A stretch of 64,000 bases of DNA from Candidatus Cloacimonas sp. (GTDB taxonomy: Bacteria > Cloacimonadota > Cloacimonadia > Cloacimonadales > Cloacimonadaceae). Where the stretch lies: assembly GCA_023227825.1 (NCBI GenBank), contig JALOCJ010000003.1, positions 227,412 to 291,411 of the forward strand, written 5' to 3'. How positions within the stretch are numbered: the stretch's first letter is position 1; every line of letters begins with the position of its first letter. The notes below the pieces were generated by a model. It searched no databases. It was given only the letters and a program-made list of their open reading frames with translations, and was not told where the DNA came from. Positions 9,686 to 18,224 of this stretch are shown here, piece by piece. The position numbers and the translations under genes are program-made.

Positions 9686-9959
9686 TTTCAGGAAAAACGA
9701 TGTCCCCGTCGTTTAAAATCACCGGAAAAACGATGTCCCCATCGTTTAATTTGGTTGACCAGGAGGTCAACCTTCCGGAAAAACGACGTCCCCGTCGTTT
9801 AATTTGGTTGACCAGGAGGTCAACCTTCCGGAAAAACGACGTCCCCGTCGTTTAATTTGGTTGACCAGGAGGTCAACCTTCCGGAAAAACGACGTCCCCG
9901 TCGTTTAATTTGGTTGACCGGGAGGTCAACCTTCCGGAAAAACGATGTCTCCGTCGTTT
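9686..9959. repeat. Tandem hairpin array, 53-bp period
   Basis: Five units begin with CCGGAAAAACGA at 9722, 9775, 9828, 9881 and 9934, exactly 53 bases apart, with one partial unit before them. Each unit holds two perfect tetraloop hairpins: AACGACG-tccc-CGTCGTT and GGTTGACC-agga-GGTCAACC. The unit at 9722 has AACGATG paired with CATCGTT, a compensated change. There are no variable spacers, so this is not a CRISPR array. Confidence 0.9.
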
Positions 9960-10005
9960 CTTGTCCTCAAATTACATCCAAGAATGAAAAATGAAAGAAT
10001 AGGAA

Positions 10006-10076
10006 GTCAGGTGTTGTCACTACCAAAATAACAATACTACATTCCGCAATTTTGTTTGGCAGTGAGGACTCCTGAC
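10006..10076 (-). repeat. 71-bp palindromic element, copy 3
   Basis: The reverse complement aligns without gaps to the 71-base palindrome at 59383-59453 (about 52 of 71 bases by hand count). The ends are conserved best: GTCAGG at one end and TTTGGCAGTGAGGACTC-N-TGAC at the other. Confidence 0.65.
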
Positions 10077-10264
10077 GGCTTATTTTATGCAGATTAAGCA
10101 TCAGTAGTTAATGTTCCGTTATGAGTTATCATACTCCGTTCAAGATTTCTTAAGCGATTATATTATCAAGGTATAAATAACTCCTGATTTATATTCCGAA
10201 TGAAGGATTTCTCCGTTGTTAGAATTTTTGTTAACGAGGAGGTAGATCTTCCTGAATTTTTTGC

Positions 10265-10292
10265 TTGACAGAAATAGGGTCTGCAATTTAAT
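10265..10292 (+). promoter_or_regulatory. Promoter of initiator tRNA
   Basis: A perfect TTGACA (10265-10270), a 16-base spacer and TTTAAT (10287-10292) sit 13 bases before the mature tRNA-fMet. Confidence 0.6.
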
Positions 10293-10305
10293 GAAAAATT
10301 GTTAA

Positions 10306-10381
<76 letters not shown>

Positions 10382-10388
10382 TTTTTTT

Positions 10389-10422
10389 AGAGTTTGGCTG
10401 TTAGAAGGCGGACTCTTTTTTT
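10389..10422 (+). terminator. Rho-independent terminator after tRNA-fMet
   Basis: AGAGT (10389) pairs with ACTCT (10412), extended inward by weaker pairs, and is followed by a run of seven T. It separates the initiator tRNA from the next three tRNAs, which have their own promoter. Confidence 0.55.
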
Positions 10423-10460
10423 GAAATAGGGGTAATTATTAAAGGGCAAAAAAATTGGAT

Positions 10461-10489
10461 TTGTCATCCCTATACAAAGTGACTATCTT
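10461..10489 (+). promoter_or_regulatory. Promoter of the tRNA-Met/Arg/His cluster
   Basis: TTGTCA (10461-10466), a 17-base spacer and TATCTT (10484-10489) lie 13 bases before tRNA-Met. Confidence 0.6.
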
Positions 10490-10502
10490 ATTAAAGAAAA
10501 GT

Positions 10503-10579
10503 GGCGGTGTAGCTCAGCTGGTTAGAGCGTCGGAATCATAATCCGCAGGTCCGGGGTTCAAATCCCTGCGCCGCTACCA
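10503..10579 (+). tRNA. tRNA-Met (CAT), elongator
   Basis: This is a 77-base cloverleaf with a GGCGGTG acceptor arm that pairs with CGCCGCT through two G-U pairs, and with encoded CCA. The anticodon loop is ATCATAA. It lacks the initiator's three G-C pairs. A CAT anticodon could also be the lysidine-modified tRNA-Ile, but the overall sequence favours elongator Met. Confidence 0.85.
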
Positions 10580-10591
10580 AAATTCTTTTAA

Positions 10592-10668
10592 GCGCCAGTA
10601 GCTCAGTAGGATAGAGCAGCAGCCTTCTAAGCTGCGGGTCGGGGGTTCGAATCCCTTCTGGCGTGCCA
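10592..10668 (+). tRNA. tRNA-Arg (TCT)
   Basis: The acceptor arm is GCGCCAG, the anticodon stem is GCAGC/GCTGC with loop CTTCTAA (anticodon TCT), and CCA is encoded. It lies 12 bases after tRNA-Met, in the same transcript. Confidence 0.93.
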
Positions 10669-10708
10669 TTTGATGTTCTGTTTCTGATAATAGATAAAAT
10701 AAAATTGT

Positions 10709-10784
10709 GGTGGGTGTAGTTCAACGGCAGAGCACCGGATTGTGGTTCCGGGCGTTGTGGGTTCAAATCCCATCACCCACCCCA
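10709..10784 (+). tRNA. tRNA-His (GTG)
   Basis: The acceptor is GTGGGTG/CACCCAC with the extra 5' G (10709) facing the C73 discriminator, diagnostic of tRNA-His. The anticodon loop TTGTGGT gives GTG. CCA is encoded. The ROK gene begins 31 bases downstream without an obvious terminator. Confidence 0.95.
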
Positions 10785-10815
10785 GTTTAGACAAAATTAA
10801 ATAATAAGGTTACCA

Positions 10816-11727
10816 ATGGATATATTTTTAGGCATAGATATTGGCGGTTCCAGTATTAAATATGGTTGGGGAAATTGTGAAGAAGGTTTACAGTCCTACC
10901 AAACCCTTGTTCTGCAAAGGAAAAACAGAGATGACTTCCTGGCTTTGGTGCAAGAGATGTTTAACAATGTTGACAGTAAAATAGGGCTTAACAATTTAAA
11001 GGGAATTGGAATGGGAATGCCTGGTGCAATTGATAAGATCACAGGTTTGGTAACAACAAACAATCCCAATTTACCTTTTTGGGTGAATCACCATCCGAGT
11101 GAATTGCTTCCTGAAAATTGTAATATTCCTTTCGCTTTTGATAACGATGCCAATTTGATGGCTTTAGCTGAGTCCTATACGCAAAAAAAGGATTATGTTG
11201 CAGGTGTTACAATCGGTAGTGGCATTGGTTGCGGAATAATTATTGAAGGCAGAATTTATCATGGAGCTTATGGTTTTGCCGGTGAATTGGGGCATATCTG
11301 CGTTGTGGATAAGGGCTTAAGATGCAATTGTGGAAAAAACGGTTGCCTGGAAGCCTACGCTTCGGGAGAGGGTTTACGCCGACGCCTGGCATTAAAAAAT
11401 CCCTGTTATGCGGAAATGGATTTACCTGCCATCCTTGCTATAAAAGAAACTGATACTTTAGTAGGGGATTACATTAAACAAGGTCAACTTATGTTAACCG
11501 CTGCTTTATCCGGACTTGCAACCTGTTTGGATCCGGAAATAATAATTATTGGTGGTGGAGCTATGGATTTAGGATTATATTGTATATGGGAACTGAAAGA
11601 AGAGATTATAAAAAAGTTACCGGCAGCACATAGTACCCATTTGAAGGTTACTAAAGCCATAAATGGTAATAAAGCCGGTGTTTTAGGAGCTATAAAACTG
11701 ATTGAAGATAAGTTCAACAGCAATTAG
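10816..11727 (+). CDS. ROK-family sugar kinase (glucokinase-like)
   Basis: This is a 303-aa protein of the ROK family, ATP-dependent hexose kinases; repressor members carry a DNA-binding domain that this one lacks. The N-terminal phosphate loop is GIDIGGSSIKYG (residues 6-17). The catalytic Asp lies in FDNDANL (about 111). GELGH (156-160) and C170-N-C172-GKNG-C177 form the ROK zinc site. The specific sugar cannot be told; glucose is the family default. It follows tRNA-His closely, so read-through from the tRNA promoter is possible. Confidence 0.88.
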   Translation: MDIFLGIDIGGSSIKYGWGNCEEGLQSYQTLVLQRKNRDDFLALVQEMFNNVDSKIGLNNLKGIGMGMPGAIDKITGLVTTNNPNLPFWVNHHPSELLPENCNIPFAFDNDANLMALAESYTQKKDYVAGVTIGSGIGCGIIIEGRIYHGAYGFAGELGHICVVDKGLRCNCGKNGCLEAYASGEGLRRRLALKNPCYAEMDLPAILAIKETDTLVGDYIKQGQLMLTAALSGLATCLDPEIIIIGGGAMDLGLYCIWELKEEIIKKLPAAHSTHLKVTKAINGNKAGVLGAIKLIEDKFNSN

Positions 11728-11775
11728 GAATGAAAGTTGCTTTATTAACAAGGTATTAAATAAGGAGTGAATAAA

Positions 11776-12132
11776 ATGAAAAAAACGATGCACATTCTGG
11801 GGCTGATGGCAGTGTTAATGTTAAGTGCCACAGTTGGGTATGCTTATAAGGGCTCTCCTATTGAGAGTTTTGACATTGTTCCCAATCCGATGGATAAGGA
11901 ATGCGTGATTTCTATTTCTGTATCCACTCCTACTTATATCAATGTTCAAATAAAGAGTTCCGAAGGTGAGTTTATTTGCGATCTTTACGAAGGTTTTGTA
12001 GGAAAGAACATTAATATAAATTGGGAGCGTTTAGATAACTATGGCAATTATATGCCTGCAGGGGAATATCTTGTAGTAGTGGGCTTTAACACCCGTTATA
12101 CTTCCTTAAAGAAGACGCTTATTTTAAAATAA
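11776..12132 (+). CDS. Small secreted protein with a FlgD/T9SS-like Ig domain
   Basis: This is a 118-aa protein with a signal peptide (MKKTMHILGLMAVLML, cleavage near GYA). The mature part is one beta-sandwich of the kind found at the C-terminus of T9SS substrates and in FlgD: it begins IVPNPMDKECVISISV and ends with GEYLVVVGFNTRYTSLKKTLILK-type strands. Here the domain stands alone instead of being attached to a cargo. A GTG at 11767 is in frame, but the AAGGAG site at 11762 is correctly spaced for the ATG at 11776. Its function is unknown. Confidence 0.7.
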   Translation: MKKTMHILGLMAVLMLSATVGYAYKGSPIESFDIVPNPMDKECVISISVSTPTYINVQIKSSEGEFICDLYEGFVGKNININWERLDNYGNYMPAGEYLVVVGFNTRYTSLKKTLILK

Positions 12133-12158
12133 CAACCATTTTAGCGGTAATGTAATTT

Positions 12159-12920
12159 ATGCAACACAATAGAAAAAAGTCCCTAGTGGACTTTTTTTTG
12201 TTTTTGGAAGAAACAGTAACTGAGTTATTGCATATCAGGCATAACAAACATGTAAGTTTTTTAGTTATTATTCGCCAAATTCTGTTTACGGGAGTGGAAG
12301 CGCTGCCTTTAATCGGTTTTATAGCTTTAGCAATTGGCTGTTTAACTATTATGCAGGGTTACGCCTTTCTAAACAATTTCGGGCAGGGGATTTGGGTGCA
12401 TATAATTTTAGTGAGGGTTGTAGTTGGAGAATTAAGTGGAATTATAACTGCTTTAGTAGTAATAGCCAGAAGTGGAACAGCAATTTCTACGGAATTGGGG
12501 AATATGGTTGTGAATAGGGAAATGCAATTATTGAAGTCATTTGATATAGCACCAATGGGTTATCTTGTGGTATCGCGCATTTTGGGTGTTGTGATTTCTA
12601 TGCTGGTATTAACTCTTTATTTCGATATTATTGCGGTTTTAGGTGGTTGGCTTTTTGCTCAGTTTTTCAGTCAGTTGGCATTTGGTGCCTTTATGAATGA
12701 TTTTTTCTCCGTATTAACCATTCCTTATATTTTAATGAGTATTTTGAAGTCCATTGTTTTCGGTTTTGTTATAGCCATTACTGCTTCTTATGAAGGGATG
12801 AGTGTATACAAGGCATCAACGGAAGTTCCGCAACGCACTATCAAGGCAGTGGTTATTTCAATTTTTTCTGTGCTTATTTTGGATATTATTATTTCCTGGT
12901 TGTTTTGGATCGGTGCCTAG
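12159..12920 (+). CDS. mlaE: MlaE-family ABC transporter permease
   Basis: This is a 253-aa integral membrane protein of the MlaE/YrbE family, the permease of phospholipid ABC systems that act between inner and outer membranes. The family core is clear: ITALVVIARSGTAISTELGNM (within about 105-128) and a preceding GVEALPLIGFIALAIGC segment, with five to six hydrophobic helices. A partner with an MCE domain (MlaD) is not in the window. The next gene, which overlaps by one base, occupies the place of the MlaF ATPase. Confidence 0.9.
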   Translation: MQHNRKKSLVDFFLFLEETVTELLHIRHNKHVSFLVIIRQILFTGVEALPLIGFIALAIGCLTIMQGYAFLNNFGQGIWVHIILVRVVVGELSGIITALVVIARSGTAISTELGNMVVNREMQLLKSFDIAPMGYLVVSRILGVVISMLVLTLYFDIIAVLGGWLFAQFFSQLAFGAFMNDFFSVLTIPYILMSILKSIVFGFVIAITASYEGMSVYKASTEVPQRTIKAVVISIFSVLILDIIISWLFWIGA

Positions 12921-13612
12921 TGCATATTGCGTTTAAGGATGTGTCTATAAATGGTTTACTGGACAATTTCCAGATAGAGTTTTTTACGGATGGTTGCACT
13001 GTATTATATGATCCCTGTGAAAAGTTTTCCTCTACAATTTTAACTGCTTTAATGGGATTGCATAATTTGGATGGAGGAACTATCCTGCTGGATGGCATTC
13101 CCTGGGAGGAATATTGTAAACAGAATTCCCTTATTTCCACTTTTTCCCTGGTGTTTGATGAAGGGATAATGCTTTCCAATCTTTCTTTATGCGAGAATCT
13201 TCTTCTTCCCTGGAACAAAAGATTTGCCACTGAGGACTATTCTATTTTTGAACAAGAACTGCAACATTTATTGGAAGAGCTGAATTTGGATGTAGGATGG
13301 GAACTGAGACCTGCCTATTTAAGTCCTGCACAACGCAAGTTTATTTGTTTTATTCGGTCTTTGCTCTTGAAACCGAAGATTATGTTGATAGACGATCCCT
13401 ATTATTTATTAAATAAAGAAGAAAGACGGTTGCTTTTGGGTTTTTTGCAGAAACATTGTAAAAAATGCGCGGGAATTGCGTCCTCCGGCTACACAGAAAA
13501 CCGAAATAGGGAAGGATTCTATTTGCAAGAAATGTTAATTGGCACTAGTGATGAAGATATTACAAGCGAAATCGCTACCCAAGTTATTGATTTATCTCAA
13601 ATCTGCTATTGA
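12920..13612 (+). CDS. MlaF-like ABC ATPase with degenerate catalytic motifs
   Basis: This is a 230-aa protein with the length and layout of an MlaF ATPase subunit, but all nucleotide-handling motifs are altered. The Walker A position reads DPCEKFSST (residues 31-39), with the glycines and the lysine lost. The Q-loop Gln is replaced by Asp80. The signature is LSPAQ (134-138) instead of LSGGx. Walker B ends IDD in place of DE, and the D-loop and switch His are absent. The fold features between the motifs remain (LDGGTILLDG, LSLCENLLLPW). The GTG start at 12920 overlaps the MlaE stop (TAGTG), implying coupled translation. The frame is intact, so it is probably an expressed non-catalytic partner and not a pseudogene. 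Confidence 0.75.
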   Translation: MHIAFKDVSINGLLDNFQIEFFTDGCTVLYDPCEKFSSTILTALMGLHNLDGGTILLDGIPWEEYCKQNSLISTFSLVFDEGIMLSNLSLCENLLLPWNKRFATEDYSIFEQELQHLLEELNLDVGWELRPAYLSPAQRKFICFIRSLLLKPKIMLIDDPYYLLNKEERRLLLGFLQKHCKKCAGIASSGYTENRNREGFYLQEMLIGTSDEDITSEIATQVIDLSQICY

Positions 13613-13649
13613 AAAAGACCTCATTATAGCCATAAAATCTTTGGTTGAG

Positions 13650-13810
13650 AGGGTTGAGAGGGTTTAGAAGGTTGAGATTTTTCCAAGCTCTGAAGGTTGA
13701 AACAATATTATAGAAGTGTGTATCAGTTCTTCGGAAAATTCACGATTTTAACATTGGGATGTCTTGTCTCACAATTTTGAGGTGGTGAAGTTTTGACTCT
13801 AAACCGATTC
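13650..13810. repeat. Dispersed intergenic element, copy 1
   Basis: The gap between two convergent genes (13613-13948) is filled mainly by a sequence that also occurs at 25495-25660 and 53645-53840. Shared landmarks are TAGAAGTGTGT, AAAATTCACGATTTT and TCACAATTTT. The 5' edge also has GGTTGAGAGG direct repeats. No coding potential is seen. Confidence 0.55.
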
Positions 13811-13948
13811 TTTTGTGGTTGCAACGAGATGTATACACAACAGGAAATTTTTTTCGTTGCCTTCAACTGTCAAAGCTGAAGCTCGGTTTAGAGTTAAAAC
13901 AAAATAATCAGTGTGGGATCTTATCTGCGTAATCTGCGGGAAAAATCA

Positions 13949-16900
13949 CTAGGGATTGCGGATCGCTACAGCGCGATAAAATCTGCGCTCATCCGCAGGA
14001 ATTGCATAACTCCAAGAACTTGGAACAAGAGGATCAAAACTGCCGCTGGCGCTTATATCCGTATAAACACCGTAGGGATCAGTGCTGGAAAAGACCTTAT
14101 AAACATCTGCTCCGGAGACCTCTTGCATATTCAAAACCAATTGAGAACTTTCAATCTGTATGGATAGAGGGCATTCTACATAAGCTATAATCGCCATAGT
14201 GTTGGTATTTAGATTGGAGGCATTGTTTATTTCAGAAGCATTGATAGTAACGCTAAAATTTAGAATATTAGCGTCAAAATCGGTATTATTAAAACTTAAA
14301 ACTATTTGAGCGGAATTAGAACTAAGATATTGAACGCTCAAAAGAGAAAGTCCTGCAGGAGCATTATTGGGAGTAAAGTTACTAATCAGCAAAGTGTTAT
14401 CTCTCCAGGTAGTATTAAACAAAGTAAGTTCTAAAACAGCGTTATTCAGATTCCCTTCCGTTAAAGTCGTTCCGGAAGAAATTTGTGCAGAAGCAGGCAG
14501 GGTAAGATTAACTTCCTGATAGGGAGAATACATACTGTAACCACTTGTAAAATAGGAACGCAAACGAAAATAATAAGTATACCCATTGGATAAACCACTA
14601 ATATTGCGGGATAGAGTTAAACCTACATCCAAATTATCATAACCAGGAACAATGTTATTAAAATTGGCATCAGTAGCCAGCTGAAAAAAATACTTTGTAG
14701 CAGAAATGGGAGCTGCCCAATTAGCAGTGAAACTTGTAGTAGTAATATTCGTAGGATTTAAAGGCATAGGAGTCCAAATTTGACAAGCATACATTGGCTC
14801 ATCAATAAAGGGATTCCGGTTTCCCTGGAGCTCCTGAATGCGATTGTTGCGTTGCATTTCACGCGTATCCGGAGGGTCTATAATATGCCACTGCAGCAAA
14901 GTAGAGAGCTTTCCATAATTGGGACCGCTGGTATTAGTGTTATCTACAATTTCCAGATCAAAAGAAGTATCGGTGCCCTCATAACGGATTGCCATATACA
15001 TAATCATTCTGGCTACATCACCTTTATCCGCATCTCTTGGTTCCCAGGCATAAGTAGATGTTTTACATCCGGTATCTTGCGGGTAACCGTTATAGGGTGA
15101 AGAATCAATATAAGGATTCGTAGCGTAATCAAAATCCTTATTACTCTTGGCAGAATTTACTGTTGAATCACAAGGACGCAAATGATGTAAATCCGTTCCT
15201 GCGGGTGGAGTTTCCCCAAAATCACCATGACTTTTACTCCAGGTATGTTCGCGGTTCCATTGTGAGGTTCCACTTCCATAATATGTTTTAGGAACACTCC
15301 AACCGGTATATATTTCAATAATATTATCATTATTATTAGGGTCTTCATCTGTATAGGGCAATTTAATCCACAAAGCATCGTAAGAATATCGGGTTGTGTG
15401 TGTAGTCCGAATTAAATTATGCAGATTTGTTTTCAGAGTGCTGCCGTAACCTGAAATTCCTGCATAATATCCACTGCTTTGATTATTTGTAGTAGTAGCA
15501 GAAATAGGATTGTTTGTAGCAACCGAATTATTATAACGAGTATAGCTGCCACTGCCGTTATATTCATAAATCCTAAACCAATATGTAGTTGCAGGTGTAA
15601 GACCGGATACATTACAGCCATTTAACGGAATCCCTTCTACAATTTGAGTAGCTCCATTAAAAATAACCTGTTCACCGCTACCGGTGTAAACATTGTTGGC
15701 AGTAGGATTGCTGCCGTCAACAGGAGAAGTAAAGGAATTAATAGTGTTGATTTTAACTATTCTTCTTGTTCCGTTGCCTGGAGTCCATTCCAAGGTTATA
15801 TCTGTATTGGCAGGATAAGCAATCAGGTTTGATGCTTGCAGAGTTGGTGTTTCCACTTCCTGGGGTTCTGCATTAAAAGTGTGAGAGCCAAGATTGTCTA
15901 TTGTATCTTGAGGGTATAAATCCCATTCGGTAACCAGAGTAGTAAAAGCATAAGCTCCTGTGCCTGTTGGATTTTGGGTTATACCTTGAGCTACAGATGA
16001 TTTTCTTACTAGAGTAGAATTTAAGGTAGTATAATTGTTTTCACCTAACCAGGCAGTTCCAGGATCGTTTCCAATTACCCCGAAAATATCAACATAAGCT
16101 CCCGTGCTTATTTTTATTAGGGCTAAGGCATCGTTACCGTTAAAATTAGTTACCAAATTTGTTTGATCTGTAACAGCTAAAATATCAGCATTAGCACTGG
16201 GATGGGAAATAACATATACATCATCATTTTCCAGGGTTCCACTGAGCACTAAAGTATTGTTCGCAGTGTTTGAACCATTTGTATATAACTCCACTTTATA
16301 GTTAGATAAATCTACTGCCGAACCCGTTCCATTAAATATTTCTATGGCTTTGTTATAGCTGGTCCCTTCAAGGTATTCGGAAAAGAATAAGTCAACTGCA
16401 TAACTTGTTGCTCCGGTAACTATTCCAGCAACAGGGAGATTTACATCCGTAGCTCCTGGACAGGTATGCATAATGTTTCCGCCAAAAGTTCCGGCAGTAG
16501 TTCCAGTCATTCTAACCCAAACATTTCCTTCATAATTAGGTAAAACGCTTGTGTTTATGACATAAGTTATACCTTCGTCTACAGAAATCTCAAAACCGTT
16601 GGGAGCAGAAATATTAATATTTTGGCTAAGATCTATTCCACTGAGAAAATAACTTTGCGGTTCGGAAGGTGTGCCTTGGGCTGTTTGAAAAGTAACTAAA
16701 TTAGCCGTAATATTGATCAGGGGATTAACAGGAATATTAGTATTGATATTTATATCGTCAATACCAATTTGTCTTCTGGTTCCATTGGTTCCTACACTCG
16801 TTGTAAACCATTGAATGATAATATTATCTCCCACAGCTAAATTCAAACCTGTTACAACGGCATTTTTTTGTTGATTAATTCCTTCTGCTGTAGAATATTC

Positions 16901-18115
16901 AAGTTCAGGAATTTCAGTTCCGTTTACACTTACTATCCATTTGGGAGTTCCTGGCTGATCCGTTCGGGCTACTTTTCCCTGATAGGCAACATTAAGGTTA
17001 TTGATAGTGGCTCCGGTTTGATTTTTTAAGGTTAGAGTCGCAGTTAAAGCATTATTTGGAGCCGAAGCAGTAAGCTGAAAGCCCAAAACTCCATTACCCC
17101 TTAATCCTCCGCTAGTTCCAGACCCAAAATCTCCACCATAAGTATATTGATCACTTAAAGTCCAGCCGGAGGGTAAACTCTCCAGAGAAACAAATGCAGT
17201 AAAATCTTCAGTATAACCCTCTGTAGTTAGCAAAACAGAAGTGGAAGTAACAGTTCCATTAACAGATAAGAAAACTGAAGCACCACCTCCACTATGAGTG
17301 ATGTTTTCATTTAGATAATTACCCTGACTGAGGTCTGCTTTCAAACGCACATATAAAGTTGCAGGAGAAAGAGTGCCTCCACTATAAGGTAAAGAGAAAC
17401 TATTAGAAAAAGTTACATTATCAGAAGAGACCTCAAAACTGGTGGAACCGGTGATAGTTATGTTACCCGATTGGGGACTTAAATTAGAGCCGGATAAAGT
17501 ATAGGACTGTGCTGCTGAAGGACCTTCTCCAAGTTCATAAGTAAATCCGCTTAAAACAGAAGGATCAAGAATTAAGGTAGGAACGGAAGGCGTATAATCC
17601 GTTAAAGTAATATCATCAATATTTAAGCGTTTATCTGTAGCTCCCGATTCTGTAGCGCGTTTTATTCTGATTCTTATATTACCGCTTACATTTACCTGTT
17701 CAGAAAATAAACTGGGAGTATCACTAGCAGGAGCTGTAAAGACAGAACCAATTTGGGTCCAGTTAGTTCCGTTATCAACGCTGTATTCTGCTTTCCAGTC
17801 AACTTGTGCCTCAGTTCTATAACGACGATAGTAAAAGGAAAGGGTTCCTAATCCGTTAGTTTTGTTTTCCAGCATTGTCATAACTGAGGTTCCGTAACCA
17901 CGCAACCTGGCAGCACGGGTTCCATTTTTCCAATCGCTTTCCGAAGTGCCAATTAATACTTCTGTCATATTCCAGGAAAGGCCGCTTAAAGTTACATTTC
18001 CTGAGGCGTAAGCAGTTTTTGTTTCATTCGTTCCTTCAAAATTAACTATATAATCTCCATAGATCATAGAGATGCTAAAGAATAGCATTAGTAAGTAGAG
18101 TATCGGTTTTCGCAT
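13949..18115 (-). CDS. Large secreted multidomain endonuclease I family protein
   Basis: This is a 1388-aa exported protein. A signal peptide (MRKPILYLLMLFFSISMIYG) is followed by carbohydrate-binding or jelly-roll-like and Ig-like domains (repeated SxxxxxQSYxLSGxxL motifs near 195 and 490). Then come a lamin-tail domain (about 570-690, starting YAVDLFFSEYLEG), a fibronectin-III-like unit, and an endonuclease I domain (about 890-1130). The nuclease His-Me core is NREHTWSKSHGDF with DLHHLRPCDSTVNSAKSNKDF. A second FN3-like unit and a C-terminal beta domain follow. It probably degrades extracellular DNA for nutrients or biofilm turnover. AAAGGAG precedes the ATG. Confidence 0.85.
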   Translation of the reverse strand: MRKPILYLLMLFFSISMIYGDYIVNFEGTNETKTAYASGNVTLSGLSWNMTEVLIGTSESDWKNGTRAARLRGYGTSVMTMLENKTNGLGTLSFYYRRYRTEAQVDWKAEYSVDNGTNWTQIGSVFTAPASDTPSLFSEQVNVSGNIRIRIKRATESGATDKRLNIDDITLTDYTPSVPTLILDPSVLSGFTYELGEGPSAAQSYTLSGSNLSPQSGNITITGSTSFEVSSDNVTFSNSFSLPYSGGTLSPATLYVRLKADLSQGNYLNENITHSGGGASVFLSVNGTVTSTSVLLTTEGYTEDFTAFVSLESLPSGWTLSDQYTYGGDFGSGTSGGLRGNGVLGFQLTASAPNNALTATLTLKNQTGATINNLNVAYQGKVARTDQPGTPKWIVSVNGTEIPELEYSTAEGINQQKNAVVTGLNLAVGDNIIIQWFTTSVGTNGTRRQIGIDDININTNIPVNPLINITANLVTFQTAQGTPSEPQSYFLSGIDLSQNINISAPNGFEISVDEGITYVINTSVLPNYEGNVWVRMTGTTAGTFGGNIMHTCPGATDVNLPVAGIVTGATSYAVDLFFSEYLEGTSYNKAIEIFNGTGSAVDLSNYKVELYTNGSNTANNTLVLSGTLENDDVYVISHPSANADILAVTDQTNLVTNFNGNDALALIKISTGAYVDIFGVIGNDPGTAWLGENNYTTLNSTLVRKSSVAQGITQNPTGTGAYAFTTLVTEWDLYPQDTIDNLGSHTFNAEPQEVETPTLQASNLIAYPANTDITLEWTPGNGTRRIVKINTINSFTSPVDGSNPTANNVYTGSGEQVIFNGATQIVEGIPLNGCNVSGLTPATTYWFRIYEYNGSGSYTRYNNSVATNNPISATTTNNQSSGYYAGISGYGSTLKTNLHNLIRTTHTTRYSYDALWIKLPYTDEDPNNNDNIIEIYTGWSVPKTYYGSGTSQWNREHTWSKSHGDFGETPPAGTDLHHLRPCDSTVNSAKSNKDFDYATNPYIDSSPYNGYPQDTGCKTSTYAWEPRDADKGDVARMIMYMAIRYEGTDTSFDLEIVDNTNTSGPNYGKLSTLLQWHIIDPPDTREMQRNNRIQELQGNRNPFIDEPMYACQIWTPMPLNPTNITTTSFTANWAAPISATKYFFQLATDANFNNIVPGYDNLDVGLTLSRNISGLSNGYTYYFRLRSYFTSGYSMYSPYQEVNLTLPASAQISSGTTLTEGNLNNAVLELTLFNTTWRDNTLLISNFTPNNAPAGLSLLSVQYLSSNSAQIVLSFNNTDFDANILNFSVTINASEINNASNLNTNTMAIIAYVECPLSIQIESSQLVLNMQEVSGADVYKVFSSTDPYGVYTDISASGSFDPLVPSSWSYAIPADERRFYRAVAIRNP

Positions 18116-18224
18116 TCTATATTCTCCTTTTTTTACACCGAAGATAATTAAGCATATAGATTACACAGATGCCGCTGAGAGAAATAGTCGGGAATAAAAA
18201 AGATTTCAGCGATTTTCAGGGCAC

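Noticed and set aside
9606..9770. Possible N-terminal extension of the ferritin-like protein
   Set aside because: The residues translate hairpin repeats (LNDGDIVFP repeated). The ribosome site fits the start at 9605.
9686..9959. CRISPR array
   Set aside because: Units are contiguous with no unique spacers, the period is 53 bases, and no cas genes are in the window.
10215..10262. Another unit of the hairpin family (GAGGAGGTAGATCTTCCT)
   Set aside because: Stem pairing is short and the CCGG junction is missing.
10536..10766. Minus-strand frame of 76 codons across tRNAs, with residues like GFEPRTC and PEGIRTPDP
   Set aside because: This is the well-known artefact of translating the antisense strand of tRNA genes.
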